Assembly: GCF_032854445.1 (NCBI RefSeq)
Contig: NC_088295.1
Location: forward strand, 68,727,058 to 68,791,057
DNA: 64,000 nt
Reading direction: 5' to 3'
DNA from: Liolophura sinensis
Taxonomy: Eukaryota > Mollusca > Polyplacophora > Chitonida > Chitonidae
Below the pieces are notes generated by a model that did no database searches, had not been told where the DNA came from, and worked only from the letters and a program-made list of their open reading frames with translations. The position numbers and the translations under genes are program-made. Below are positions 1-10,935 of this stretch, piece by piece; position 1 is the stretch's first letter; the number at the start of each line of letters is the position of its first letter.

Positions 1-2037
1 ATATATAGGAGAAACATGAAAAACTCAGCATGTCGATTCATGATACGGTAAAACTAGTAAGTTAAATCGACAAGTTGAGTTTGTCATGTTTCTTCTGTAG
101 TTTACCACGCACAAAGACAGTTTTACAGTACACTTTATCCTTCCTAAGAAATTTACAAAAAGTTTCTGCACCCACATTAATATTTAATGACATGTATTTC
201 CTTCCAAAAGCCCTTTTTGGGACGACATATTAGGTTAATTTACAATATACTGTCAATCCATTAGGGACACTCTATGGTTAAAAGTCATCTAGTAGAGTTG
301 GGGCTAAGTTTACTAGGTTTTGACATTGCAGGTTTGAACCCAGCTATACCTGGCTGGTTGCGGCTTTCGGTTACGTCTGCTATATGTACTTGACGCGATG
401 CGGTCAAGAAACTAATCTAGTAATTAAACAGAAAGTCTTTTCTCTGACTGATGGTAGAATGTATTCTGTTATTACAGCACAGTGCCGAGGCATATATTCA
501 ACATAATATCCTGTTTGTCTAAAAGAATCGTTATGCTACATTAATAGAATATGTGTTATATTTAACAGAATAATCTGCTGCAATGACAGAATACATTCTG
601 GCATGACTCAGACAACAGATTTTCTGTTAAATTTAACTGAATATTTTTTGAGAGTGCCGTGTTACCCTAGATACCTGGCTTTTCTGGGGTTGTTTCAGAC
701 ATAAACCAAAACCGGAGTATGGCCTGTAGGCCAATAAATAAAGTCTAAGTGCACAATACATAAACCAACAAATTCTTTTAAAACGTTAGTTTAGGACTGG
801 TGTAAATCTGATCAACCAACACAGTTTCGTGAGTTCCGGAGAGAAACAGCCCCAAAAGTGTCCGTCTGACGGAACATTTACGATTTTTCACACGCGCATT
901 AAATCTTTCTATGCATAACTAACTAACCTGTTCTTACGTTGGCCTAACCAAACATAGTACATGGCAATAACACAGCTTGACAAAAAAGGGGCATTTTCAG
1001 GGTCCACTCTACTGCGGCCTCCATCCCGAAAAACCCACTAAATGAAAAATGTGATTATTTTTGATGAACAGGCGTGATTGCTATGGATCCTTTTGATTTG
1101 GAAAGCCTCATATCTGGTTAGTTAATTACATATAACACACAGTTGACGTCGCTTTATGCTACGGAAGATTTAGTGCACATGTGAACAGCGGTAAATCCTA
1201 TATATACCCTCAATCCGACACGTTTCGAGCTGTTTCTCTCTGTAAACGACTGCGCTGCTCGATAAGAGTTAAGCCACTCCCAAACTATTCAACGTACATA
1301 ACAGAACACCAGCAGCGGTTTTAATGAGTATCTCATGGGGAAGTATACTTCCATGGGTCTTGATGGATATACATTCATGTATTACATCTTATAATTACAA
1401 ATATACATAAAACAATTAGTGGGCCTGGGAAGAGTTCTTCAGATAATTATTATGGGATTCGAGACCTTTCATGAGCTATGTGAACCGACACCGAAATAAT
1501 TTGTCATGTACCGTCAATGGAAAACGTACAGATTTGAAAGGCAAGACAGCATATACGGTCTGGAAAAGAAAGGGTTTGGAATGAGCTATTAGACGTCGTA
1601 TCTTTACCACATTGTCTAATTCATTTTAGGTTATCCCCCACCAATTACATACACAAAAGACGGGGAGACCCATATCGAGGATTTCACTTTCGCCGAGACA
1701 AACCTTGTTTACCAGCCTCCTGCTTCTATGAAAAATAACCGATTTCATTAAAACTTCAGCGATTTTGTTCGTTAATAATTACGCTTTTTGATGGCAACAA
1801 AATTTAACGTTTTTCATGCGAATCGCATGTTTAAAGGATTAGTGTCCAGATTGATGATTTATTCATAATTAGCTATCCTTGTATATTTTGTTACATTGAG
1901 TGTAAAAAAAAGATTAGAAAAAAATACAGCAATCTGAGTAATATGACATTAAAATAACTAGGTAATGAGGCTGGGTTTATGCATTTTTCCGTCACACACT
2001 CGGTAGTCTGTCCACTTGGTACTAATGGAACATATTT
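1..2037. other. Intergenic, no gene seen
   Basis: No long reading frame, splice-bounded exon or RNA gene was recognised here. The composition is AT-rich. The only structure seen is the foldback repeat at 424-632, annotated separately. Confidence 0.6.
424..632. repeat. Foldback (MITE-like) inverted repeat
   Basis: The segment 424-480 is matched by the reverse complement of about 575-632. The arms are about 57 bp and roughly 80 percent identical by eye, around a loop of about 95 bp. The best conserved core is GAATGTATTCTGT at 457-469, mirrored by ACAGAATACATTC at 586-598. No reading frame lies inside. It resembles a miniature foldback DNA element; no target duplication was established. Confidence 0.65.
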
Positions 2038-2200
2038 TGTTTTTTAATATCAACCGGAGTTGAATAATCCAACTTCTGATTGTGTGAACGAGTAAAAGTG
2101 TTTACTGGAGATAGCATCAGAACGAAAACTGCAAGGTCCAGCACTGTAGGACCAGGGGAATATGCAAACTATACTTACTGGAAACGGACTTTAGACTTTA
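2038..2200 (-). repeat. 3' LTR of the Gypsy element
   Basis: This is a direct repeat of the segment at 6370-6540, best seen from the shared GAGTTGAATAATCCAA block to GGAAACGGACTT. The outer edge is estimated from the TG at 2038. The inner edge, near the end of the integrase similarity, is uncertain by about 20 bp. Confidence 0.75.
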
Positions 2201-3530
2201 AGTCACTGTTTGTTCCTGTTGCAGGGCTTAATTCTGACTTCTCCATGTTGCAGATCAGGAAGATCACGAGAGGAACGATTGTAGTATCGGACTTGTTTCA
2301 GTATTCTAATGGCAAGTTTGTCGGTAACTCTGTCAATAGATTTCGGCTTGAGGAGTTCGTTGGTCGCAGGTAGAAGAGCCCTTGCACTTCTTCCAAACAA
2401 TCTCTGAAATGAAGAACTACCAATTATTTCTGCTGGTATATTTCTTCATTCTAGCCGAGAAAGAAAAGGATCTGTATTGGCATGCAGAGAATTTATAACT
2501 GGGTGCTTTAGGGTTTTAACGGCGCTTTCCACTTTGCCATTCGATTATGGTTACAGGTGAAGAAGTGACAAGAAGTGAAGAATTAAATGGAGGTCCTTTG
2601 TTTGACATGATTTGAACAGGAATCTCATGTCGAGCAAATTGAGATGTCATCATTTTGATCACTGTTGTAGCCGTTTTGTCATGTAATCGACCAATCTCAA
2701 AGTAGTCAGAGTAGTAATCTCCACTATCAGTTTTTGCCTTCGAACTCGAACAAGTCACAATCCACTTTTTCCCAAGGACGACTTGCAATCTTATGACTGA
2801 TGAGAATTTTCGGTTGCCTGTGCTGTAGGGTGTTGCACGTGTCACACTTACTTAGCAAATCGGTAATGTCCCTTACTAAGTTCGGCTAGTACACTAGCTC
2901 TATGACCAAGATACTAATAGGAACGATAACTCTTTCACCTTTACACACGATACCATTCTGAACAGTGAGTTCATCTCTGTAGGGAAAGTACTCCTGTACT
3001 CTCCTGTTTAGGGAGCATCTTCTTTTCTGTCTGGCCATCCATTCTGTATGACTCTCTTCAGTGTTGACATGGTTGGATCCAACGAAGTAGCTATTTGAAT
3101 CAACTCTATTCGCGTGTGGATGGTAAGATATTCCACCATACGGATGGATTTTGTCTCGGTGGCTGTTGGACATCTGTCATCAATCAGCATGACACCTCCA
3201 TGGTCATTAGTGGTCATTAACGATCGATTCCAGTGGTTTATGGTCGGATTCAATCCAGACTTTCCTTCCATAGACACACTGTTCGAACTTTTCCATTCCA
3301 AAGACTACAGCGAGCATTTCTCGCTCAGTCTGTGCGTAATTCTTCCCTGCCGAAGAGAAAGAACGCGATGCACAGGCCACAGGCTGGCCATTTTGCAAAT
3401 GCATCTTGGGAGGCATCACACTGAAGTACTATATCAGTTTTGTCGTCAAAATACTTCAGAACAGGAGGACTTGGCAGGGTGTCTTTCATTTACTGAAGAC
3501 ATTTTACATGGACCTGTTCGTCCCAGAAAA

Positions 3531-3879
3531 ACCGGCCCCGATAGCACAGTTGGTGGAGCGCCCTTTTCGGGGCGCGGTAGTTCCAGGGTCAATCCTAGGT
3601 CAAGTCACACCTAAGACATTAAAAGAGGAAGTTGTAACTTCCTTGCTTGGCGTTCAGCATGAAGGGGATAGTGCAACGACTGGTTGACCCGTATCAGTAT
3701 AATGGCTCGGTCGGCGCAGCTTAATTGCCTTCGGTAAGGCGTCTGAGTGAAACAGTACTAAATAAAGGGGCGGCGGCGGTCCGTCCTGCAGCGGGGAGGC
3801 ACATTACATGCACTCTAAGGATTCCTTCGTCGTCATATGACTGAACAATTGTTGAGTACGACGTTAAAGCATTCACTCA
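3531..3879 (+). mobile_element. tRNA-derived SINE (family B) inside the Gypsy fossil
   Basis: The head is tRNA-like, with an A-box-like TAGCACAGTTGG and a B-box-like GGTCAATCC. The body and the tail (CATATGACTGAA..TTGTTGAGTACGACGTTAAA) are shared with the copy at 21567-21926. It is flanked by a 10-bp target duplication, TCCCAGAAAA (3521-3530 and 3880-3889). The host sequence resumes on both sides, so this insertion is younger than the LTR element. Confidence 0.9.
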
Positions 3880-6369
3880 TCCCAGAAAACGTGGTTCTCA
3901 TTCTTGAGGGTCTTGGGGCAAATTTCTGCAGGAAATTCACCATGCCTAATAGACGTTCCACACCTTTCTTAGCCGTCGGTGATTGCATATCTTTAATTGC
4001 ACTTACTTTGGAAGGATCTACCTTCAAAACAAGATGTGTCCAAGGTATGGTACCTTTCACGACAGCCATCAAGAAAGGCGATCCCCTTTCTGTCGTGATC
4101 CACATCTGCCTCGTGGTTGGTGTCTCCAACACCAAAGACTAAAACATCATTGTGAACTACTTTCACGCCATGTAGGCCTTCTATGGATTAGTTGAGTCTT
4201 CCGATGCAGAAGAAATGCCAAATGGCATGCCAAGCCAGCGGTATCGTCTCCAAGGAGCTTCAAAGGTTGTTAGGTGGTTACCCTCTTCATCAAGCTGAAC
4301 GTGCCAAATTCCATTCTTCGCGTCAGCGTGACTAAATCATTTAGCTTTAACAAGTTCAGGTAGATCATTAATAGTGAGGGTTGGGTGATGGTTTCGTTTC
4401 AAAGCAGAGTTCAGAGTTTTCGGATCGATACAAAGACGAATTCGTCCATCCCGCTTAGAAACCATCACTGAGATAGAGTCAGTTGGCAAAATAACTGGCT
4501 AATAATACCTTTCTTGGTCAGAGTATCTAACTCTTCTTTCAGTTTAGGCTGAAGAGCTGTAGGAACTTTGCAACATGGCAACTTAACAGGTTGCACTTTA
4601 TCGTCGACTTCAAGAAGCAGTAGTCCTTCCAGACTTCCTTCTCCTTGGAAAACATCTCGATATGAAGACTTGATTTCATTCAAGGCGGCTCTGCTGTTAT
4701 GCTAGCAGCATGTGTTCTCAGTCTCAACCGTTATCAGATTCATCTGTTGAAATGCCCTGGCTCCTAGCAGAGGTCTGTAGTCACCCTTTACAACTACAAC
4801 TCCAACGTTGTATTTCCGCCCATTCTTCTGATTCTTCATACAGATGCGGCGTTTTCCGATAGGCACAGTTTCTGTCCCGTTGAACATTACAAGGGTTGTT
4901 GTGGATTTTTCCACTTTCATCAGGTTCCTGTCATTGAAGATTTCAATGTAGAGATTCTCAGAAAGAATGTTGATTGTAGCTCCACAGTCTAACTGGAAAA
5001 CAACAGCTTTGCCATTCAGAATCATAAGGGCAGAAATCGTTTTCCATCAGAATCTGTCTGTTATCCCTTTGAGCTTAGGGATAGCACATATTCTTCCTCA
5101 ACATCAGAAGATTCTTCATCAGTGTCCATTTGGTGTACATTATACTCTCTCTGTTTATCTTTATTTTGACCTTTGGACAAAAAGTGATTAGCTTTATCAC
5201 AGTGGGTACAAACTTTACCCCAGGTTGGGCACTTTTCCTTCACAAATGGATGACGTTTACCACAGAATTTACATTCCAGCTCTGATTGTTTTTCCTGTTT
5301 CACATTCTGTTGCTTCAGGCTCTTCTGTTTGTGCTGTGTTCTGTTCTTACATTTGTCCCGAACAAGCTGAACTTCATCAACAGAAGCCATAGATTTCATT
5401 CGCTGAAAAGCAGAGTCATGTGCTCTGCACACATCAATGCAACATTTCAATGTCAGTCTCGCATAATGTAACAACCTTTTCCCAGTATTGTTGTCATGAA
5501 TGCCGACCACAATTCTGTCCCTTATTAAGCTATCTTCTAGTTGTCCACAACTCCAACGTACGAGTCAACAGTCTCTGATGCCTCACGGTCTCGGGAGATT
5601 AAAGCAGTATCTCTCTCATGTTTCATTTGTCTCACCGACACAAAATGTTTCGAACTTCTGGAGAACAATACCTATATCATATCTATATCCGGTTTATCCT
5701 TTTCCTGTGTGAAGGGTAAACCATCAAAAATATCCAACGCACTGACGCCGATACAAGTTAGAAGAGTAGCAGTCCTGTATTTACTTTCCACACAGTCTGG
5801 TTGCGATCTCATAATTGTCCCACATCCGTCTGAATTTCCTCCAGTTTATTGCAAAGTTTCCTTTAAGATCAAGTTTGCTCGGCAGTGGAATGTTTGTAGG
5901 GACTTGTACAACTATAGGGACTAGTATATTTTTAGCTTGTTTTTCCGCCATTTTTCAGGAATTACGCTAACAAGTCCGTATGTCATATACATGCAGAGCT
6001 TCAGTAGAAATGGTACAGTAGATAGTAAACAGGAAATAAAACACAAAAAACTCCTAGTGTTTCATAAGAGTAGGAGCCGAATGTCCCATACGCGACATCG
6101 TAGAAATGCAGTTTCACGCGCAAAGGCTAAATATCCGTAACAGGCATCCATAGTTTTGTCTCCAGCATCAATGATAACACTCAATCAGCGTGAAAAATGA
6201 GCATAAATGTTCAAGAATATCAGTTCAAAAAGTCACTCACTGTATGTAAACATCACTCCCGGCGATTCAAAACACCTGTACGATCAGCGCAAAGAGAAAA
6301 ACACAAATATCAGTCGATATAAAGTTCATTCCACCGCAGGAAGGGAAACTGATCCCAGTTTTGACACCA

Positions 6370-6540
6370 TGTTTCGTAGTTTTATATCATCCGGGAGTTG
6401 AATAATCCAACAAACTTCTGATTGCGTGAAGGAGTAAAACTGTTTACTGAAGATAACATCAGAACAAACACTGCGGGGTCCAGCACTGTAGGTCCAGGGG
6501 AATAGGCAGAACTATAGTGGAAACGGACTTCAGACAATCA
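6370..6540 (-). repeat. 5' LTR of the Gypsy element
   Basis: This is the second copy of the LTR. Its internal edge is set by the primer-binding-site-like sequence that follows it on the minus strand. The outer end near CA at 6540 is approximate. Confidence 0.75.
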
Positions 6541-7308
6541 AGTAGCTTATCAAGCTACGGGTACATATGCAGGCTTATCACTTTGATTAGACACCAAATC
6601 AGTCAGTCAGTGGTATACATGTATAATTCCTATGGTTCAGCGAAGCCTTGTTCTTGCCCCAGCCGATTGGCTACTATTACTGTTACTGGCTAGAATCCAG
6701 CGTCCACATTTATCAAACATCTCAAGACTTGGGTCAGAAATCCAAACACAGCTACAATTAAAATGTTAAGTCATACATTAGAAGACAAAGTGGTAAAAAG
6801 CCGAACCCAGAGAAGGAAACTGTGGTTGGTGCATTGATTTGTAATAAAGAATTAGTGCACAAAATTTGTTCTTCCTGAAGCAATACATTTTAACTGCAGC
6901 TGTGTTTGAATTCTTTACTTATGCCTCATATTCTAAAGACCTTTGATAAGTATAGGCCCTGCTCTCCTTATTTTAGCTATGCTGCCAGGTGTTGGCAGTG
7001 GTTTATGCCGGGCACTGTGCTTCCCCCACCCACAAACCTGATAAAAAATTCTGAAGTACTGCAACATGCGACAAACCTACAACACACTGTAAGGTATATC
7101 TAGGAAAACTGTAACTCAAGGCGAAAGTACTACACAACACATTTATTGAAGCACTTCATAGATAACAAACTAATTCACAGTAGCATAGCTTCTCAATGCA
7201 GAAGTCAACCTATCAAAAATTCAATGAAGACTAATGAATGTAACTCTCCACACACTGCTATGACAGCTTGCATAATATAAGTTTTTTTTTTATACAAGCA
7301 CTGTGGTT
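6541..7308. other. Intergenic, no gene seen
   Basis: Between the LTR fossil and the 3' end of NDUFB2 no coding exon or RNA gene was recognised. Short AT-rich reading frames here look random. Confidence 0.5.
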
Positions 7309-7314
7309 TTTATT
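7309..7314 (-). promoter_or_regulatory. Candidate poly(A) signal of NDUFB2
   Basis: AATAAA on the minus strand, about 20 bases after the NDUFB2 stop codon. The spacing would give a very short 3' UTR, which is common for small mitochondrial subunit genes. Confidence 0.55.
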
Positions 7315-7332
7315 CCCTGTACAGTCATTAAG

Positions 7333-8074
7333 TTAGTCAGCATCATCTGGTGGTATACCAAGCTCTTCATCTGTCCATTTGGATGGGTCTGGATAAGGGA
7401 AATGGCCCTGTTAACATGAAAACAAATATAAGGCTTTATTATACATGTGTAGTCTAACTGAGTTTTAAGGATGACTGACCAAAAATCCATACTACAATTT
7501 TAATGTAATTTTGGATGTCTTCTTATTCACACATCCACACTTAAAACAAACAATAAAGTGTTGTAAGGGTCAGATCAAAGAATTTGGTGGTTTGCCCTTA
7601 TTTGAAGAGAATGAAGGCAGCCAGTTCAGGGTTAAGGTATGTCGGCTTTCAGCCAACCAGCAGTGGCAGCTATCTTGCTACAAGTACAAATGCCCAGGCC
7701 CCAAGTCACATGGTGGATTTCATCTACAGTTAAGCTCTTTTCAATCCACAAATTTTGCATAATTCTGACTGATTCATCCACAATATAGGACCACACATGG
7801 GCATACACATTATACATTTGTACTTATATTTTCTTCTCCTTTAAGGATTATTAAATGTCAGGATAGGTCCAAACATGGTCACACTTGTACCACTAGGTCA
7901 ATTATATGTTTTAAAATCCGAAATGAATCATTTGAAACACTGTCCTTTTGGCACAAAGTACAGAATAAGTAAAGAGTAACAAACATGTATATAAACATGT
8001 GAGCACTGTGAACCACTGTCAGTGTTAAGGAAAACATGAAATGCCTGGTATCCATTACATGAGTACTAAAATTG

Positions 8075-8118
<44 letters not shown>

Positions 8119-9618
8119 AGCTTACAAACACATGTTCTGGCTGGTACCACAGATGCCAGAGAAACCAGTACCAAGCAATAGCCCCTACAACCTCTGCTGT
8201 GGTTGTAATATACCTAGGGGGTGGAGCTGGGGGCTCTCTGTAAGTCCACCTATACAAAAATAAAAATGTGCAGTGTTATATATACAAACAGAATCTTACG
8301 AACACAGAATTGGATGAAACTTTCTGGTGTATGAAATATGACCCTACCAAGTACTGCAGAAAAACACAGCATGCGTGTCATGTAAACAGTTTTTGCACAC
8401 TCAGTGGCAGGTTCAAGTGAAAGCATGAACATTTACTTATTTATTTGGTGTTTACACCATATTCAAGAATATTCCACTTATACTACGGTGGGCAGTATTA
8501 TGGTGGAAAAGTCCGGGGCAAACCTATAACCATCCGTAGGTTGATGACAGACCATCCCTTGGCCGTAGAGGAAGCCAACATAAGCTGGACTTCAACTCAC
8601 AGCAACCTCACGCATGAGAAGCTCCTAAGTCATTGCGTCGCCCTGGCGTGCCAAGAGGGCCCAAAAGCATGAGCATAAAAGGTTTTATTAATTTATTTGA
8701 TAGATGTTTTATGCTGTACTCAAGAATACTTCACTTACACGATGACGACTGGAATTATAGTGGTAGGAAACTCGACAGAGCCTGTGGGAAACCCACCTTC
8801 ATCAGCAGGTTGCTGACAGCTCTTCCCATGCATGGCAAATGAGGAAGACAGCATGAGCTGGACTTAACTCACAGCGACTGTAATGGTGAGAGGCTCCTGG
8901 CTCATTCACCACGCTGGCAGGCTAACCACCTTGGCCACAGAAAAGAGTTGTTAGAGGCAAACTTCATTCCTTAAAACATTGTTCAAAATGAAGTTACCAG
9001 GAAAAAACCAAAGCAAGAAGATAGGATGGAAGGACTAGAACTGCAGCATGCCGTCAGGCTTATTACGATATCTGCTGCAAGACCTAGTCTGAAAATTCGG
9101 ACAGTATTAAGACTTTGGTGTAGAAACTCCGCCTACATCAGTGGCAAGGTAAACTTCTGGATTGCAATAAATGTGTAAAATGATTTGGTTGTAGGATAGT
9201 AACTTATAGAGGCTACGTTTGTCCATTTGCCCGTGTTTGTCAGCCAATGCCAATGGGCCCCTTCTCAGATACTCACTGTGAATAGTTGGTTCTTCAAGGA
9301 CTTGAAGTCCCTTTACCACGTGATAGCAACCTAAACCTTTTTGAGTTATTTCAATGGTGTATAAATCTAACCGCCGCGTAAAACTCTCTAAAGATTCTTC
9401 AGCAATTTGGGATACCATGGATTTTCCGTTTTCGTTGATGTTGTAATCACTGATAAAGTTGTCAGAAGCGTCGAGTCAGTGCCGTTTCAGTTTTGTACTA
9501 CCAATTTCGTATAAGAACGAGACAATATCATCAATACTTACGCTCCAGCATTCCTAACCGAACCAATGTTTCGCTTTAAGACCGTAGACACGGCTCGCAA
9601 GTTGCTGACAGCAAACAT
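7333..9618 (-). CDS. NDUFB2: NADH dehydrogenase 1 beta subcomplex subunit 2
   Basis: This is an accessory subunit of mitochondrial respiratory complex I, in the inner-membrane arm. Three exons on the minus strand: 9618-9542 (start ATG), 8237-8126 and 7407-7333 (stop TAA). Junction phases fit and give 87 residues, against 105 in human. Residues 1-25 are basic and hydroxylated (MFAVSNLRAVSTVLKRN..), as expected for a mitochondrial presequence. The middle exon has a single aromatic membrane segment (VVGAIAWYWFLWHLWY). The last exon is nearly identical to the vertebrate C-terminus (GHFPYPDPSKWTDEELGIPP), which makes the identification firm. Donors are GTAAGT and GTAAGC; acceptors end in CAG. Intron 1 holds two SINEs and an unexplained reading frame. 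A 42-base A run (T run in the transcript) lies 9 bases beyond the exon 2 donor. Confidence 0.94.
8075..8116. repeat. Homopolymer A42 run
   Basis: There are 42 uninterrupted A on the plus strand. On the NDUFB2 transcript strand this is a U tract starting 9 bases downstream of the exon 2 splice donor. Confidence 0.95.
8434..8672 (-). mobile_element. tRNA-derived SINE (family A)
   Basis: In its own orientation (minus) the family has a tRNA-like head, an inner conserved block (reverse of CACTTATAC..GG..CAGTATTATGGTGG), and ends in CACCAA..AAATAAATAAA. This copy is nearly full length and moderately diverged. It lies in NDUFB2 intron 1. Confidence 0.85.
8686..8945 (-). mobile_element. tRNA-derived SINE (family A)
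   Basis: A second, full-length family A copy in the same orientation, only about 14 bp from the previous one. The head end is preserved (reverse of GCTAACCACCTTGGCCAC), including the A-box-like TGGCCAAGGTGG. Confidence 0.88.
9107..9460 (-). CDS. Unidentified open frame in NDUFB2 intron 1
   Basis: An open frame of about 118 codons on the minus strand. It starts after an in-frame stop near 9470, and its first ATG is at 9418. The predicted peptide has protein-like composition (IAEESLESFTRRLDLYTIEI, then IHSEYLRRGPLALADKHGQ). The second stretch faintly recalls the GPLAL(V)DK segment of SIS-domain aminotransferases such as GFPT, but the similarity is too short to assign. It could be an alternative exon, a decayed gene fragment or chance. 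No convincing splice pair was found. Confidence 0.25.
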   Translation of the reverse strand, partial: NFISDYNINENGKSMVSQIAEESLESFTRRLDLYTIEITQKGLGCYHVVKGLQVLEEPTIHSEYLRRGPLALADKHGQMDKRSLYKLLSYNQIILHIYCNPEVYLATDVGGVSTPKS

Positions 9619-9818
9619 TTTCAGCCGTGTCCCATGGAGGTCGCGACTAATGCTACCTTTCTCTGGAATCGAGTTATCAGGGGAAGGGAGGTAATTCTAC
9701 AGAATACAGCAATCTCCTATCAGGACAACTATTTTTAAGTGTACGCATTTGTGAATGTAGATTACTTATCTGTTTAAAGATGGCGGCCTTAGTGACAGGT
9801 GCTCGTTGGTAACAGGGT
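9619..9818. promoter_or_regulatory. Candidate divergent promoter region
   Basis: The NDUFB2 start codon (9618, minus) faces a plus-strand ATG at 9780 in a good context (AAGATGGCGGCC). That ATG opens only about ten codons and is followed by donor-like GTAACA (9812) and GTGAGT (9819). This could be the first, mostly untranslated exon of a plus-strand transcript such as the vWA gene. It is inferred from arrangement only. Confidence 0.3.
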
Positions 9819-10454
9819 GAGTAAACAAATAATCAGCGACACATCGACCATTAAGGACTTAATCTGGTATTTATGGCTTCTTATCACGAGAAGATGCATC
9901 TCACCTTTTATCTGGGGGGTATTTGAAGGTAATGGACGTCTACATTGCCGGTACTCATCAGCTGATGTGATGAGGATCAAATTGCTAACGATGGTTTTGT
10001 TTATGTGACTGTCATGTACATACCGTGAAGCCACAACACGTATGTACAGGTAGTGTAATATTGTGGTGATTCCGTGATACTATACGCTGCTAACGATAGG
10101 TAGTAATTGGGTACGTTAGACAGTTATATTTAATAGCACCATCTTAATTGAGTATGGCACGTAAGTGTTAATTAATTCTGTGGGTATGACGTAAGCACAG
10201 GTATATAGATGGTCAGTATCACTCTTGGCTATTAATACATTGGCTGGCTGTAACATGGAGCTTAATGCAAGAACTTTTATTGTATGTGGCCATTACTGTT
10301 AATGTATGTGTATGTAATATGCTCTGGTGGTTTCACGTTTCATTCAGGCCTTCATGTTTATATGTAGATTGGAACTATTTGGAAAGAAAGGGAAAATTGT
10401 GAACATTCAGTACATCTTTAATATGAATTGTCTTTGCCTTGGAAAAATAAAAAT
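9819..10454. other. Intergenic or intronic, no gene seen
   Basis: No exon, RNA gene or recognisable repeat was found. The short reading frames on both strands look random. Confidence 0.45.
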
Positions 10455-10925
10455 CATTCGATGGGAGGCAGCGCTGTGCCAACGCTGCCCTCGTGTGGAG
10501 GGTGTAATACGGTGGTGGTGGGGTACTTGTGTGATCGGGAATAAGCCATGTCCTTCACACTCAACTGCATGTCATCAAAGGTAAATTGAATGCAGGAAAA
10601 TAGTGCTCAATAGTCGTCCCATTTGTTGGGCACTATGGGCTAACATTTCAGCCCAACAGTGCTCGTCCCCATGTTGCTGCTGTATGCAGATGAGATGCAT
10701 TTCTACAGGCCTAAAACATTAAGTGCTCGACTGGCCAGGGTATTCACCTGATTTGTCTCCAACTGAACACCTGTTGGTGTCCTTGACGGGCCCATTTTTT
10801 GGCAACTTCCATTTCCAGGTAACATTGCAGAGATGCGTTTGGCCCTCGCACAGGAGTGGGAAAACATTCCTCAAGTCACAATTGACAGGTCTGTGCGTTG
10901 ACGATGTGAAGCAGTGCAGTAAATA
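10455..10925 (+). mobile_element. Tc1/mariner transposase fragment
   Basis: This is the C-terminal half of a Tc1-type DDE transposase, with frame changes. Pieces seen in order are QRCANAALV, then a GGG..CVIGNKP stretch matching the WGG catalytic region, then ARPHVAAVC, then DWPGYSPDLSPTEHL (the conserved DWPAxSPDLNPIEHLW block), then LALAQEWENIPQ. The N-terminal DNA-binding half and the terminal inverted repeats were not identified. It is a dead DNA transposon remnant. Confidence 0.85.
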
Positions 10926-10935
10926 AATGACAGAC

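Larger units (their letters stand above)
2038..6540 (-). mobile_element. Old, broken Ty3/Gypsy LTR retrotransposon
   Basis: This is a fossil Metaviridae element read on the minus strand. Its parts are in Gypsy order. A gag region with a CCHC zinc knuckle lies near 5180-5280. An aspartic protease with an LDCGAT-type active site lies at about 4700-5025. Reverse transcriptase covers about 3890-4680, RNase H about 3200-3475, and integrase about 2205-3100, with its C-terminal part next to the 3' LTR. Short direct LTRs lie at both ends. A TGGTGTC primer-binding-site-like stretch sits just inside the 5' LTR (6363-6369). A SINE (3531-3879) is inserted in the pol region. The element is inactive, with many breaks (around ten or more). 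The LTRs differ by roughly 12-15 percent by eye, so it is old. Confidence 0.9.

Noticed and set aside
9780-9812. Coding first exon starting ATGGCGGCCTTAGTGACA
   Set aside because: It opens only about ten codons, and joining it to the 11791 acceptor gives a frame different from the vWA protein. It is kept only as a possible untranslated exon or promoter mark.
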